In this document: piece by piece, positions 1-9,277 of the stretch
Layout: each line of letters opens with the position of its first letter
Numbering within the stretch: position 1 is the first letter of the stretch
NCBI RefSeq assembly: GCF_022678645.1
Contig: NZ_JALBWV010000046.1
Span: 1-64,000 of the forward strand
Origin: Saccharopolyspora soli
GTDB lineage: Bacteria; Actinomycetota; Actinomycetes; Mycobacteriales; Pseudonocardiaceae
DNA length: 64,000 bases
Reading direction: 5' to 3'
The notes under the pieces: model-generated
The model's input: the letters and a program-made list of their open reading frames with translations, nothing else
Told to the model about the DNA's origin: nothing
Database searches by the model: none
Translations under genes and position numbers: made by a program

Positions 1-401
1 CGTCGCCGGTAACGCCCATCTACCCTGGCGGCCACCCAAACCTCGCACCTACCCGCTAGCTGTAAAAGCCCTCGTCGACGGCTGTTTTTTTTACTGCGCC
101 GACGCGCCGAGACGACCTTCGTCAACAGGTGCCAAGTTCGGCGGCTCGGCATGCTCGGCAGTTCTGGATCAAAGCCTGTGAGCGATCGCACTGGCATTTG
201 GTGGTTGGATCTTGAGCGATCCATCCACTCTGGAATAGACGCGGGCGAAGTCCTTCGCAACCACTCAGGTCGTATTGCGATTTCGACGTACGCCCGCGCC
301 GCCGCCTGGATGTCACGCACCGTGCCCGGCGACCGACGGCGGCCAGCCTGGTCCGAAATTCGTTTCGTGACGCGCAGTGAGTTCTGCGCAACACATAAAC
401 T
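1..401. other. Left-edge non-coding stretch
   Basis: No reading frame here has convincing protein character. The left part ends in a hairpin with a run of eight T (67-92), presumably belonging to a plus-strand transcript that starts outside the window. Nothing recognisable was found between 93 and the LysR start. Confidence 0.5.
67..92 (+). terminator. Short hairpin with T8 tail
   Basis: AGCC (67-70) pairs with GGCT (80-83) around a CGTCGACG palindrome, and eight T follow. A T8 run is rare in DNA of this composition, so intrinsic termination of an upstream plus-strand gene is the simplest reading. The stem is short. Confidence 0.5.
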
Positions 402-1319
402 GTGCCTATGCCACTGCCCCCGCGTGTCAGTGATCTGACCAGCTTCGATCTGCTGTTGAGCGTGGCCGAGCTGGGCAGTATCGGGCGCGCGGCAGCGGCG
501 CACCGGATGTCGCAGCCCGCGGCGAGCGCGCGGTTGCGGCACCTGGAGCACGAACTCGGCGTTCACCTGCTGAAGCGGGAGGCACGTGGTGCGCGGCTGA
601 CGACCGCGGGTGAGCTGGTGGCGGGTTGGGTTCAGCCGGTGCTGGACCGGGCCGCCGATCTCGAAGCCGGGATAGCGGCTTTGCGGGTGGACCGGCACAC
701 GCATCTGCGCATCGCGGCCAGTCTCACCGTCGCCGAATACCTGTTGCCCCGCTGGCTGATCGCGCTAAGGGCGGCCGACCCCGACACGGTGACCGCGCTC
801 AGTTGCGGGAACTCCACCGAGGTCGCCGCGCAGGTGCTCGCCGGGGAAGCCGAGATAGGGTTCATCGAAGGGCCCCAGGTGCCCGCGGGCGTGCAGTCCC
901 GTGAAGTCTCGCGCGACGAGCTGGTGGTGGTGGCCGCGCCATCCCACGAGTGGGCAAGGCGGCGCCGTGTGCGTCCCACGGAGCTGGCCACAACGCCGCT
1001 GGTCAGTCGGGAACCGGGCTCCGGCACGCGGCAGGCATGGGAACAGGCGGTGCGCGAACAACTCGACACCGACCTGGCCGCTCCGGTCCTCGAGGTGTCG
1101 TCGACCACGGCGATCAAGGCGGCCGCGATGGGCGGAATCGGGCCCGCGGTGCTCAGCGTGCGCGCGGTCGCGGCGGAGCTGGCCGCGGGAACGCTGGTGC
1201 GACTGGCGGTGCCCGGCCTCGATCTCACCCGGCGACTCCGCGCGATCTGGCCAGCCGGGCACGATGTGCGAGGCCCGGCGCGTGACTTGCTGGCCATCGC
1301 ACTGCGGAACCCTGGCTGA
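402..1319 (+). CDS. LysR-family transcriptional regulator
   Basis: A 305-aa LysR-type regulator of normal family length. The N-terminal winged helix-turn-helix covers about residues 8-68, with the usual pattern of selfless helix (GSIGRAAAAHRMSQPAASAR) and wing. The rest is the periplasmic-binding-protein-like effector domain. The start is GTG 402 or ATG 408; neither has a good ribosome-binding site, so translation may be leaderless or weak. The gene lies 142 bases upstream of a co-directional molybdopterin oxidoreductase, which may be its target, although most LysR regulators control divergent genes. The effector is unknown. Confidence 0.9.
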   Translation: MPMPLPPRVSDLTSFDLLLSVAELGSIGRAAAAHRMSQPAASARLRHLEHELGVHLLKREARGARLTTAGELVAGWVQPVLDRAADLEAGIAALRVDRHTHLRIAASLTVAEYLLPRWLIALRAADPDTVTALSCGNSTEVAAQVLAGEAEIGFIEGPQVPAGVQSREVSRDELVVVAAPSHEWARRRRVRPTELATTPLVSREPGSGTRQAWEQAVREQLDTDLAAPVLEVSSTTAIKAAAMGGIGPAVLSVRAVAAELAAGTLVRLAVPGLDLTRRLRAIWPAGHDVRGPARDLLAIALRNPG

Positions 1320-1461
1320 CGGCCGCCGCCCGGGTGCCGGAGCCACCCGCGACGCGGGCGGTGACCGCGCGCCAAAGCAGGTCCGAGTCATAAGCCCAAG
1401 TTCTGCATCCATCGGGGATCGGCGTCTACTGGATATGTGTGGCCACGCGCAGAGTGGCCTC

Positions 1462-2634
1462 ATGACAGGATCGATGAGCGCGCCGACCACGACAGCACCT
1501 ACTTTCGAGACAGACCGCAAGGTCGTCAAACCCACCCCCGCCGAGCTCATGGAGGACACCGGTACGGGCCTGGACTACGGGACCCGACCGGACCGCATGC
1601 CCGGCCATCTCACCCCGAACGATCGGTTCTTCATCCGCAGCCACGCGCCCACTCCGCGCTTGGACGCGGCGACGTGGACGCTCCACGTCGAGGGCAACGG
1701 GGTACGCGAACCGATTGCCTACACCTACGACGATCTGTGGAGCCGATTCCCGCTGGCTTCCGTGGTGCGCACGATCGAGTGCGCGGGCAACCGCCGTGTG
1801 CTGTTCGGGGAGGAAATCGGGCGGCGGTTCACCGGCACCCAATGGGGGCGCGGTGCGATCAGCACCGCCGAATGGACCGGGGTCCGGCTACGCGACCTAC
1901 TCGAACCCGCCGGAATCACACCCGGCGCACGCGAGGTCATGCCGGAAGGGCTCGATGAGATCCGGGCCCGCCGGCCGATGCCGCTGGCGAAGGCGTGGGC
2001 CGACGACACCGTGGTCGCGCTGGCCATGAACGGGGAGGTGCTCCCTGCCGATCACGGATTCCCGGCCCGCCTCGTGGTGTCCGGGTGGCTGGGTGCGGCC
2101 AGCATCAAGTGGCTGGGCCGGATCGAAGTCTCGGAAGACGCCCTGTACGTGCCCTGGAACACCGAGGACTACGTGCTGATCGGCCCGGACTTCCCCGCGG
2201 ACGAGCCCGCACTGGGCCCGGCGATTAATGCGCTCACCGTGACGAGCCTGGTGGAGCTGCCCTGGCCGGCGCGGCTACGGCCGGAACCGCAGACGGTCCG
2301 CGGACGAGCGTTCGCGGGAGAGAACCGGGTCGCGAGGGTCGAGTACCGAATCGACGACGGTCGCTGGCAAGACGCACTGATCACTTCACCAGCGACGCCG
2401 GGCGTGTGGGTGCGCTGGCAGTTCTGCTGGAATCCGGAGCCCGGCGAACACACCCTCCGGGTGCGCGCCACCGATGACCAGGGCAACACGCAGCCGGAGT
2501 CCAGTTCGTGGAACGAACTGGGCTATCTCCACCATTCGGTGTTGACGCACCCGGTGCGTGTCGAACAAGCGGCGCCTCGTGGGGGCCGGGAAGGCAACGC
2601 CTGCGGTCGAATCCGGCGCGGTCGCGGCATGTGA
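1462..2634 (+). CDS. Molybdopterin-dependent sulfite-oxidase-like oxidoreductase
   Basis: A 390-aa protein of the sulfite oxidase family. The oxidoreductase molybdopterin-binding domain spans about residues 50-230; Cys107 in TIECAGNRR matches the conserved cysteine that ligates molybdenum. The C-terminal part, from about residue 260, resembles the immunoglobulin-like Mo-cofactor dimerisation domain. No heme-b5 domain, Tat motif or signal peptide is visible, so a cytoplasmic enzyme is expected, and the electron acceptor is unknown. In-frame starts are ATG 1435, 1462 and 1474; 1462 is chosen, though AGGA just before 1474 leaves that open. The open frame continues upstream into the LysR gene but has no family similarity there. 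Confidence 0.85.
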   Translation: MTGSMSAPTTTAPTFETDRKVVKPTPAELMEDTGTGLDYGTRPDRMPGHLTPNDRFFIRSHAPTPRLDAATWTLHVEGNGVREPIAYTYDDLWSRFPLASVVRTIECAGNRRVLFGEEIGRRFTGTQWGRGAISTAEWTGVRLRDLLEPAGITPGAREVMPEGLDEIRARRPMPLAKAWADDTVVALAMNGEVLPADHGFPARLVVSGWLGAASIKWLGRIEVSEDALYVPWNTEDYVLIGPDFPADEPALGPAINALTVTSLVELPWPARLRPEPQTVRGRAFAGENRVARVEYRIDDGRWQDALITSPATPGVWVRWQFCWNPEPGEHTLRVRATDDQGNTQPESSSWNELGYLHHSVLTHPVRVEQAAPRGGREGNACGRIRRGRGM

Positions 2635-2855
2635 GCTCGTACACCCGCCGGCCGGTAACGAGCAGGAGCCGGACTACCGGTTCACGCCGACCAACGAGCG
2701 GACCTGCCTCCCGTGAATCCGCATCGGCGGGCCGCCTTTCGCATGATGCAACCGGCCCACCGGTCAGGTCTCGTGCCGAACGATGAGGGGGCTTCGGGTC
2801 GGTCAGGAACGCGGGTGGCAACCCTTGCCCAGGCACCGCTACCGGTTTTTCCCTT

Positions 2856-4328
2856 CTACCGCGCCGCAACCGCCAGGCCCAGTTCGTGGGCGATGCGCGT
2901 GCCGAGGTCGGGGTCGACCTTGCTCCAGTAATCCTTGACCGCGCGCTCCTGGATGGAGCGCTCCACCCCCTGGCTCAGGTGCCAGACGATGTTGCCGACC
3001 AGGTGGTCCCGATCGGTTGGCGACATCACCTCGCGGTAGAGAGCGCCGGGCTGGATGAAGTCGTCATCGTCCCGGTGCGCCACGTAGGCCGTGCGCATGA
3101 TCTCGGAGGCTTCGACGAACCAGCTCGGATCACTGTAGCGGTGCGGGTCGGCGTGCGGACCGCCGTAGCTGTTCGGTGCGTATACCGGTTGGTTCCTGTT
3201 GTGCCGGTAGCACATCGGGGCGTCCTTGTTGTAGCTGTGCACCTCGTTGATCGGCCGGTTGACCGGCAGCTGGGCGTAGTTCGGGCCGGTGCGATAGCGG
3301 CTCGAGTCGCCGTAGGCGAACATCCTTCCCAGCACCATCCGGTCCGGACTGGGCCCGATACCCGGGACCATGTTCGACACCTCGAACCCTGCCTGCACGA
3401 CCTGGGCGAAGAAGTTCTCCGGGTTGCGGTCGAGCACCATGCGGCCGATGGGGATCGTCGGGTAATCCGCGTGCGGCCAGACTTTGGTGATGTCGAACGG
3501 GTTGAAGCGGTAGTCCGCCGCGTCTTGGTACGGCATGATCTGCATCTCAAGACGCCATGACGGGTAGTCCGCGCGGGCGATCGCGTCCCACAGGTCACGC
3601 CGGTGGCAGTCGAGGTCCTCGGCGCGCATGGCCCGGGCCTCGTCGTCGGTCATGTTCTCGACGCCCTGCTCTGTCTTGAAGTGGTACTTGACCCAGAACT
3701 TCTCGCCCCCGGCGTTCTCCCACAGGTACGTGCTGCTGCTGAAACCGTGCATGTGCCGCCAGGTGCGCGGCACGCCCCGGTCGCTCATCAGGATCGCCAC
3801 CTGGTGGGCTGACTCGGGCGAAAGCGTCCAGAAGTCCCACTGCATGTTGTTGCTGCGCAGACCGGTATCGGGCATGCGCTCCTGCGAGTGAATGAAGTCG
3901 GGGAACTTCATGGGGTCGCGCACGAAAAAGACCGGCGTGTTGTTACCGACGAGGTCGTAGTTGCCCTCCTCGGTGTAGAACTTGAGAGCGAAGCCGCGCA
4001 CGTCACGGTCCGAGTCCGGATAGCCCTCCTCACCGGCCACCGACGAGAAGCGCACGAACATCGGCGTGCGCTTGCCCACCTGGTTGAGGAAGGCGGCCTT
4101 GGTCCACTGGGTAACGTCGTCGGTCACCTCGAAGTACCCGAAGGCGCCACCGCCCTTGACGTGGTACACGCGATCCGGGACGCGCTCGCGGACGAAGTGG
4201 GCCAGCTTCTCGTTCAGGTAAGCATCCTGCAGCAGCACAGGACCTTCCGGACCGGCCGTGAGTGCATGCTCATCACTGCTTGTGGGAATTCCGGCGTCCG
4301 TGGTCGTGTTTGGTCGTTGGTCATTCAT
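2856..4328 (-). CDS. Monofunctional heme catalase
   Basis: A 490-aa clade of small-subunit catalases, decomposing hydrogen peroxide in the cytoplasm. The active-site histidine region (YHVKGGGAFG), the long run around FDITKVWPHADYPTIPIG, and the proximal heme-ligand region RMFAYGDSSRYRTG with its tyrosine are all present. ATG 4328 is chosen because homologs begin near MNDQ and a G-rich ribosome-binding site precedes it; the open frame runs 20 codons further upstream without similarity. The next gene upstream on the same strand, a secreted cupin-like lipoprotein, is separated by 130 bases, so co-transcription is possible. Confidence 0.95.
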   Translation of the reverse strand: MNDQRPNTTTDAGIPTSSDEHALTAGPEGPVLLQDAYLNEKLAHFVRERVPDRVYHVKGGGAFGYFEVTDDVTQWTKAAFLNQVGKRTPMFVRFSSVAGEEGYPDSDRDVRGFALKFYTEEGNYDLVGNNTPVFFVRDPMKFPDFIHSQERMPDTGLRSNNMQWDFWTLSPESAHQVAILMSDRGVPRTWRHMHGFSSSTYLWENAGGEKFWVKYHFKTEQGVENMTDDEARAMRAEDLDCHRRDLWDAIARADYPSWRLEMQIMPYQDAADYRFNPFDITKVWPHADYPTIPIGRMVLDRNPENFFAQVVQAGFEVSNMVPGIGPSPDRMVLGRMFAYGDSSRYRTGPNYAQLPVNRPINEVHSYNKDAPMCYRHNRNQPVYAPNSYGGPHADPHRYSDPSWFVEASEIMRTAYVAHRDDDDFIQPGALYREVMSPTDRDHLVGNIVWHLSQGVERSIQERAVKDYWSKVDPDLGTRIAHELGLAVAAR

Positions 4329-4458
4329 TAACCAGCACCCCCGATTCCGCTTCCAAGGACAAGAGACGGTGCCCCAGCGGCTACCCACGTGTGACCCGCA
4401 TCAACCAGGACGTTCCGCGCCGCGTCCCTGCCCCGGCAACTCCGTGGGAATTGAGGAT

Positions 4459-5001
4459 CTATACCTGGCGCCAGGACGGTTTCGTCGGGTCGACCAGCTG
4501 CATGTCAACGGGTCCGATACCGAAGATGGCGATGACGGCAGGGTCGAGGTGGCCCGCCGGGACACCGTCGTAATGGGGAGTACGGGCGACACGCCTGACG
4601 TATCCGCCGGGGCCGACGGGAGTCGAGTCGCTTGGCGCGAAATCGTTACCGCTGTTCACCCACCACGTTCCGAACACCACGACGGACAGGCGATCGGTTG
4701 CGTAGGTGTGGGGTGCGCTGAACCAACCTGGGTTCCACCTCATCATCACCAGATACGGTCCGGGCTTGTCGAGATCGCCGTACAGCATGGCAATCTCACC
4801 ACTGCTGGGAGGCAGGTTCCCCCACGCCTGAAACATCATCCTGTCGTAGGGCAACGCGAAGGTCTCGTTCGGATCGGGACCACGGCGGGGGAAGGTCAGG
4901 TCGCTGACAGCGGAGAGATCGGCACGTTCGCCGCAACTTGCGATGGCCGCCATCAGAGGTGCCAGCAGCACGGATCGCCGACCCCAATCGACATGTTCCA
5001 T
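4459..5001 (-). CDS. Predicted Tat lipoprotein with cupin-like fold
   Basis: A 180-aa protein. The N-terminus has two adjacent arginines (WGRRSVLLAPL), a hydrophobic stretch and a lipobox-like IASC, which suggests Tat export and lipid anchoring. The rest looks like a small beta-barrel of the cupin/DUF4437 type, with histidines at APHTYATDR and near the C-terminus (TPHYDG, AGHLDP) in positions that could bind metal. ATG 5001 has a strong GGGAGGAG site six bases upstream, which decides the start. It lies upstream of catalase on the same strand. The substrate is unknown and the cupin assignment rests on motif appearance only. Confidence 0.7.
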   Translation of the reverse strand: MEHVDWGRRSVLLAPLMAAIASCGERADLSAVSDLTFPRRGPDPNETFALPYDRMMFQAWGNLPPSSGEIAMLYGDLDKPGPYLVMMRWNPGWFSAPHTYATDRLSVVVFGTWWVNSGNDFAPSDSTPVGPGGYVRRVARTPHYDGVPAGHLDPAVIAIFGIGPVDMQLVDPTKPSWRQV

Positions 5002-5442
5002 GAGAACTCCTCCCAGAGTCCTTACCCGATGGCAGACGGGCTGGGAAAACAGGACTGAGACGACGTTCGTAGCCGATTGCCCCTCCACTCGCAAAGCGAG
5101 GACGCGCATGTTCTCATTGCCGGTGCGCGCCGCTGGGCGGTGTCGACGGCGCGCATGGCGTGCTCGTGCACATTCAGTCCAAAAAGGACTAGCGATGCTC
5201 AAGGCCTGTCGCGGGGTGGATCGCCGTTCAGGGGTGCCATCTCGGCGACATTGGCGACCAGGCGACCGGATCGGGTCGGTGGTCAGGAGCGGGTGCCGGT
5301 TCCCGACAGGCGCGGCAGATCGGATGTCTCGATGATCTCCGCCTTGGTGCGGCAGGACTTTGGTCACCAGCACGCGGTGCACCTCGGGGTGGGTAAGAGC
5401 CTGCCTTTGAAGCGCCTGTGGCGCCTTCCCGTTCAGGTGTGA

Positions 5443-5470
5443 GTTCGCAATTTCTCGCGAAATTGCTAAC
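5443..5470. repeat. Imperfect 28-base palindrome
   Basis: GCAATTTC (5447-5454) and GAAATTGC (5459-5466) pair perfectly around TCGC, and outer GTT/AAC triplets extend the symmetry. The core resembles the perfect palindrome at 41155-41178. It could be an operator or a dispersed repeat. Confidence 0.5.
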
Positions 5471-5730
5471 CCTCTGCGAGCTGGCACATTCGTGGTGTTG
5501 GGGGTCGGGGGGCCAAGGGCCGTTTGAGGTTCCGCTACCCGTGGCGGTGTCGGTTGTGGGAGGGGGCTAAGCGGTTGGCGCCGCTTCAAAGACAAGATCA
5601 AAGACGGGCGCTAAGAGCGGCCGAAACACCGTGCCTGCGCTCACATCCAGGACCCACCAACATCAATCTGTGCGCCCTCTTTCGCTGCGAATGAGTACTT
5701 CGTGCTGAGATAGACGATTAGTCAACTATT

Positions 5731-5769
5731 GAAACACGGACGAGATATTACGAAACACGTTGGAAACAT
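5731..5769 (+). promoter_or_regulatory. Three phased GAAACA direct repeats
   Basis: GAAACACG occurs at 5731 and 5752, and GAAACAT at 5763. The spacings are 21 and 11 bases, so all three face the same side of the helix. They lie about 200 bases upstream of the isochorismatase/NCS1 operon and are candidate operator half-sites. No local regulator gene is adjacent. Confidence 0.4.
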
Positions 5770-5965
5770 CTCATACATAGCGTCCCGCTCTGGCTCGCTC
5801 GGCCCGACGGGAGTTTGACGGTTGTCGATGGCAAAAGGCGCCGGTGATGCCGTGCCAGTGACCCCTCTCCTGCGATGGGTTCGTCACATGGGTGAGCAGT
5901 CAAACGCAAGGCGTGATCGGCACTGGATGCCGCCGCGACGCTGAATCCACCAGACAGAGAGCTTC

Positions 5966-6643
5966 ATGGATCTCCACAAAACCGCACTCGTCCTTATCGA
6001 CATGCAGAAGGAGAGCAAGTACGGCATCGAGAACGTGGACCGGGCGGTCGCCTCCACGGTCGCGCTCATCGACACGTGCCGGCAGCTCGGCATCCCGATC
6101 GTCTACACCCGGCACGTGAGCCGGGTGGACGCGATCGGACTGCCCAACAACGAGGTGCTGGACGATGATGGCAAACCCGTCTACTACCGGTCGGACTCCG
6201 ACGCGGCGGACGTGATCGACGAACTGGCTCCCCGCGCCGAGGACATCGTCGTCGACAAGCACCGGTGGAGCGGATTTCACGAAACGCCGCTGGATCTGCT
6301 GCTGCGAGACCTCGGGGTGAAACACCTGGTCATTGGCGGTTTCGTCACCGATGGCTGCCTGATGACCACGGTATTCGACGCCTACGCGCGTGACTACCAG
6401 GTCAACCTCGTCAAGGACATCTGCGCGGCGACCAACAGCGGCTCACACCAGGCCGCGATTCTGATGATGGCCAACTGGGTCTACGACATCGAGATCCTGG
6501 ACGCAGCACAGGCGATCAGGAAACTTCGCGGGCAACCGCACCGCGGGTGGCGATCGAGCGCTCCTGACCAGCTCCAGTTCACCGCGAACACCCTCGACGA
6601 GGTCTTCGCCAAGCTCGATTCGAGCGGAGGGATCTCCGCATGA
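5966..6643 (+). CDS. Isochorismatase-family cysteine hydrolase
   Basis: A 225-aa member of the isochorismatase-like (cysteine hydrolase) superfamily. The catalytic triad is visible: Asp12 in LIDMQ, Lys98 in VVDKHRW, and Cys131 in FVTDGC, preceded by the usual cis-peptide region. Family members hydrolyse C-N bonds in substrates such as ureidoacrylate, biuret, N-carbamoylsarcosine or nicotinamide. It is the first gene of a three-gene operon ending in an NCS1 transporter, which supports a role in degrading an imported nitrogen compound (inference). The stop overlaps the next start in ATGA. The exact substrate cannot be read from the sequence. Confidence 0.9.
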   Translation: MDLHKTALVLIDMQKESKYGIENVDRAVASTVALIDTCRQLGIPIVYTRHVSRVDAIGLPNNEVLDDDGKPVYYRSDSDAADVIDELAPRAEDIVVDKHRWSGFHETPLDLLLRDLGVKHLVIGGFVTDGCLMTTVFDAYARDYQVNLVKDICAATNSGSHQAAILMMANWVYDIEILDAAQAIRKLRGQPHRGWRSSAPDQLQFTANTLDEVFAKLDSSGGISA

Positions 6644-6786
6644 CCACACCTGCCGATTCCGAGTTCAGCGAGCAGCCGGTAGTGGCCGAGGACTCACCCA
6701 GTGTCACCGCGAAGGACCAGCTCTGGCTGCTGTTCATCGCGATCGTGCCCTTGGTGCTCGCCACCATCTGGTACGTAGAGCGATAG
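6640..6786 (+). CDS. 48-aa single-helix membrane peptide
   Basis: A very short gene whose ATG overlaps the stop of the upstream hydrolase (ATGA), so it is translationally coupled. Residues 1-26 are acidic and polar; residues about 27-45 form one hydrophobic helix (LWLLFIAIVPLVLATIWYV) ending in ER. It ends 20 bases before the NCS1 transporter start. Position and topology suggest a small accessory subunit or stabiliser of that transporter. No family is recognised. Confidence 0.75.
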   Translation: MTTPADSEFSEQPVVAEDSPSVTAKDQLWLLFIAIVPLVLATIWYVER

Positions 6787-6806
6787 GAGTTCAGGCGGCG
6801 ATACGC

Positions 6807-8246
6807 ATGGCAAAAGAGACCATCCTCCCGCTCGCTCGCCGAGACAGGCACGCGGGCTTCCTGTCCATCTTCTGGCTCTGGGCCGGCGGCAACGTGCTGC
6901 TGACCAACTTCATCTCCGGCAGCTCGTACGCGCTCGGGCTCGGGTTCTGGCCCATGCTGATGATCAGCGTCACCGGCTACCTGCTCGCGCTCGCGTTCTG
7001 TGCATGGGATTCCCAGCGGAGCGCACGGTACGGCATCGACGAGATGGTGTCCCTCCGTCCCACCTTCGGCTACCGCGGCTCGATCTACGGTGTCATCGTC
7101 CTCGTCGGCGTTAACTTCGGCTGGGTGGGAATCCTCGCCTCAATGGCCGGATCGGCGATGAAGCTCGTCGTCGAAAACGTCGGAGGCGGGCTGACCTTCG
7201 CTGGCGACTACACCCTCTACTCCGTGGGCATCGGTATCGTGCTGCCGCTGATCATCGTCATGTTCAGCCAGAAGGCGGCGTTTCAGCTGTCGAAGATCAC
7301 GGTGCCGATCCTGCTGGCGTTCATCGTCTACATCCTCGTCCGCCTGTTCACCGGCGGGTACTTGCACGGGATGGCGACGAAGCCTGGTGACGGTTCCGAG
7401 TCCTGGATGGGTGCCTTCGAGATCATCTTCGCCTTCTCCATCTCCTGGTTCCCCTACCTCGGCTCCTGGAACCGGTTCGCCAGAAGTGAACGAATCGGCT
7501 TGTGGGGCACGTATCTCGGGCTTGGGGTCACTGGAATCCTGTTCGCCGTGATCGGCGGGATGGCCACGCTGGCCACCGGGGAGGTCGACCCGGCGCAGTG
7601 GTCGAACAAACTTGATCTCGGTCTGGTCGCGCTGGGGATCATCGTGCTGGGAACGGTCACTTCGGTCACCCACCTGCTCGGCTCGGGTTCGATGGGAATT
7701 CTCAGCATCGGTCCGAAGTGGAACTATCGCTGGGTATGCGTGATCGTGACCGTACCGTCGATCCTTTTCGTCTACGCGACCTCGCTGCAGGCGATGTTCA
7801 ACCTGTTGCTCGTCTTCGTCGGGCTACTTGCCGGTCCTTACTGGGCGATCGCCCTCGCGGACTACTTCTTCCTGCGCAAGCAGAACATCGACGCCGCCGC
7901 CTGCTACGACCCGAGGGGCAAATACCGGTTTGTGGGGGGCGTCAACCTCCTTGCTGTGGGCTGCATGGTCGTGGGCATGGTGGTCTGGATTTTCCTCGGT
8001 GGATGGCTCAGCGGGATCCCCGCGCTGACCTTCCCCGCCGGTATGGCGCTGTTCGAATACATCTCCGCCACACTGCCCTGCATGATCGTCTCGGGTGCGC
8101 TCTACTACGTGGCTGCGAAGATCTTCTTCGCCCGCCGCACCGCAGGCGGCTACCAGCCAGCACCCGCGAAAGCCCAGGGGGAGCCAGCCGAATCGGCTCC
8201 CACGAGCTCAGGGTCACGGCTGCCGTCCGCCGGTGAGGTGAGCTGA
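6807..8246 (+). CDS. NCS1-family nucleobase/hydantoin-type transporter
   Basis: A 479-aa integral membrane protein with about twelve hydrophobic segments, of the nucleobase:cation symporter-1 family (cytosine, allantoin and hydantoin permeases). The first helices contain the typical N-terminal region around FWLWAGGNVLLTNFISGSSYALG, and the tail after residue 450 is hydrophilic. AGGCGG lies eight bases before ATG 6807. The partner hydrolase and small membrane peptide upstream point to uptake of a heterocyclic or ureide nitrogen source. The substrate is not predictable from sequence alone. Confidence 0.88.
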   Translation: MAKETILPLARRDRHAGFLSIFWLWAGGNVLLTNFISGSSYALGLGFWPMLMISVTGYLLALAFCAWDSQRSARYGIDEMVSLRPTFGYRGSIYGVIVLVGVNFGWVGILASMAGSAMKLVVENVGGGLTFAGDYTLYSVGIGIVLPLIIVMFSQKAAFQLSKITVPILLAFIVYILVRLFTGGYLHGMATKPGDGSESWMGAFEIIFAFSISWFPYLGSWNRFARSERIGLWGTYLGLGVTGILFAVIGGMATLATGEVDPAQWSNKLDLGLVALGIIVLGTVTSVTHLLGSGSMGILSIGPKWNYRWVCVIVTVPSILFVYATSLQAMFNLLLVFVGLLAGPYWAIALADYFFLRKQNIDAAACYDPRGKYRFVGGVNLLAVGCMVVGMVVWIFLGGWLSGIPALTFPAGMALFEYISATLPCMIVSGALYYVAAKIFFARRTAGGYQPAPAKAQGEPAESAPTSSGSRLPSAGEVS

Positions 8247-8308
8247 GCAAGGGTTGGCCGCGCTTTCGCACGTGATCCGCACGGCGGGCTTCCCCCACGG
8301 AAGCTCGT

Positions 8309-9277
8309 TCAGCCGAGGGTCAACAAGAGCAGGCTGGTCAGACCGGCGAGGCCGCAGTAGACGGCGAACGGGGTCAGCGTGCGGGTGTGGAAGTACCGGG
8401 TCAGGAAGCGTACGGCCAGGTAGGCGCTGGCGAATGAGGCGACGCTGCCGGCCAGCACCGGTCCGTGGATACCGGCACCCAGCGGGCCGAGCAGGTCGGG
8501 GATCTTGAGCACACCCGCGGCGAGGATCACCGGGGTGGCCAGCAGGAAGGAGAACCGCGCGGCTTCCTCATGGGACAGTCCGGCCAGCAGGCCGGCGACC
8601 ATGGTGGCACCGGAGCGGCTGATGCCCGGCAACAGCGCGAGGATTTGTGCCGCACCGATGAGGGTGCCTCGCGCGAAGGATAGGCGGGTCAGGCGGTCAT
8701 CCGGCGACACCGCGACCACCGGCAGGACTTCGGTGGCCGCGTCTACGGCGGGCAACACGTCGGTCTGCTGGTCCATGACCGACCGACTGGCACGACTGGT
8801 CGTGGTGGCGGGTTCCCGGACGGCGCGCCTTCGGAGTCGCTCGCCGAGGTAGAGCACGAACCCGTTGGCGATCAGGAAGCTCGCCGCCGGGATCGGATTG
8901 CCGAGCGTGGTGCGGAAGAGGTGCTCCAGCAGGAGTCCTGACAGGCCCACGGGGATGCTCGCCAGGATGATCAACCAGGACAGGCGCTCGGCCTGCGTCC
9001 GCACCCGTCGGTACCGGATCGAGGTCCAGAGCCCGCCGATGATCCGCATCCAGTCGCGCCAGAAGAACAGCAGCAGGGCCGCGGCGGTGGCGACGTGCAG
9101 ACCGACGATGAACGCGAGGTAGGGCGAATCGAGGGCGGATACGTCGAGGTCGCGGGCCCACTGGCCGCCTACGAGCGCGGGGATGAGCACGCTGTGCCCG
9201 AGGCTGGAGACCGGAAACAGTTCAGTGACGCCCTGGAAGGCGCCCACGACGATGGCTTCGAGGTAGGTCAGGCTCAC
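8309..9277 (-). CDS. uppP: Undecaprenyl-diphosphatase UppP (BacA)
   Basis: A 322-aa membrane phosphatase that removes a phosphate from undecaprenyl diphosphate on the outer membrane face, recycling the lipid carrier of peptidoglycan synthesis and giving bacitracin resistance. Both family signatures are present: QGVTELFPVSSLGHS near the N-terminus and PGISRSGATM in the second half. A hydrophilic insert of about 45 residues (near residues 150-195) lengthens it beyond the usual 270-280 aa. The GTG start overlaps the DedA stop as GTGA. It is the last gene of the operon headed by the two-component system. Confidence 0.93.
   Translation of the reverse strand: MSLTYLEAIVVGAFQGVTELFPVSSLGHSVLIPALVGGQWARDLDVSALDSPYLAFIVGLHVATAAALLLFFWRDWMRIIGGLWTSIRYRRVRTQAERLSWLIILASIPVGLSGLLLEHLFRTTLGNPIPAASFLIANGFVLYLGERLRRRAVREPATTTSRASRSVMDQQTDVLPAVDAATEVLPVVAVSPDDRLTRLSFARGTLIGAAQILALLPGISRSGATMVAGLLAGLSHEEAARFSFLLATPVILAAGVLKIPDLLGPLGAGIHGPVLAGSVASFASAYLAVRFLTRYFHTRTLTPFAVYCGLAGLTSLLLLTLG

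Larger units (their letters stand above)
5002..5965. other. 964-base non-coding region
   Basis: Long open frames cross this stretch on both strands but none shows a recognisable protein. It contains an imperfect 28-base palindrome (5443-5470) and three phased GAAACA repeats (5731-5769), and it becomes distinctly AT-richer from about 5690 to 5790, as expected for the promoter of the operon starting at 5966. A possible decayed gene on the minus strand around 5330-5400 could not be identified. Confidence 0.5.

Noticed and set aside
901..1461. Upstream extension of the sulfite-oxidase frame into the LysR gene
   Set aside because: No family similarity there and it overlaps LysR in another frame; codon patterns are those of a shadow frame.
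4999..5601. N-terminal extension of the cupin lipoprotein to a 380-aa protein
   Set aside because: ATG 5001 has a strong ribosome-binding site directly before a signal peptide; the upstream part has no protein character.
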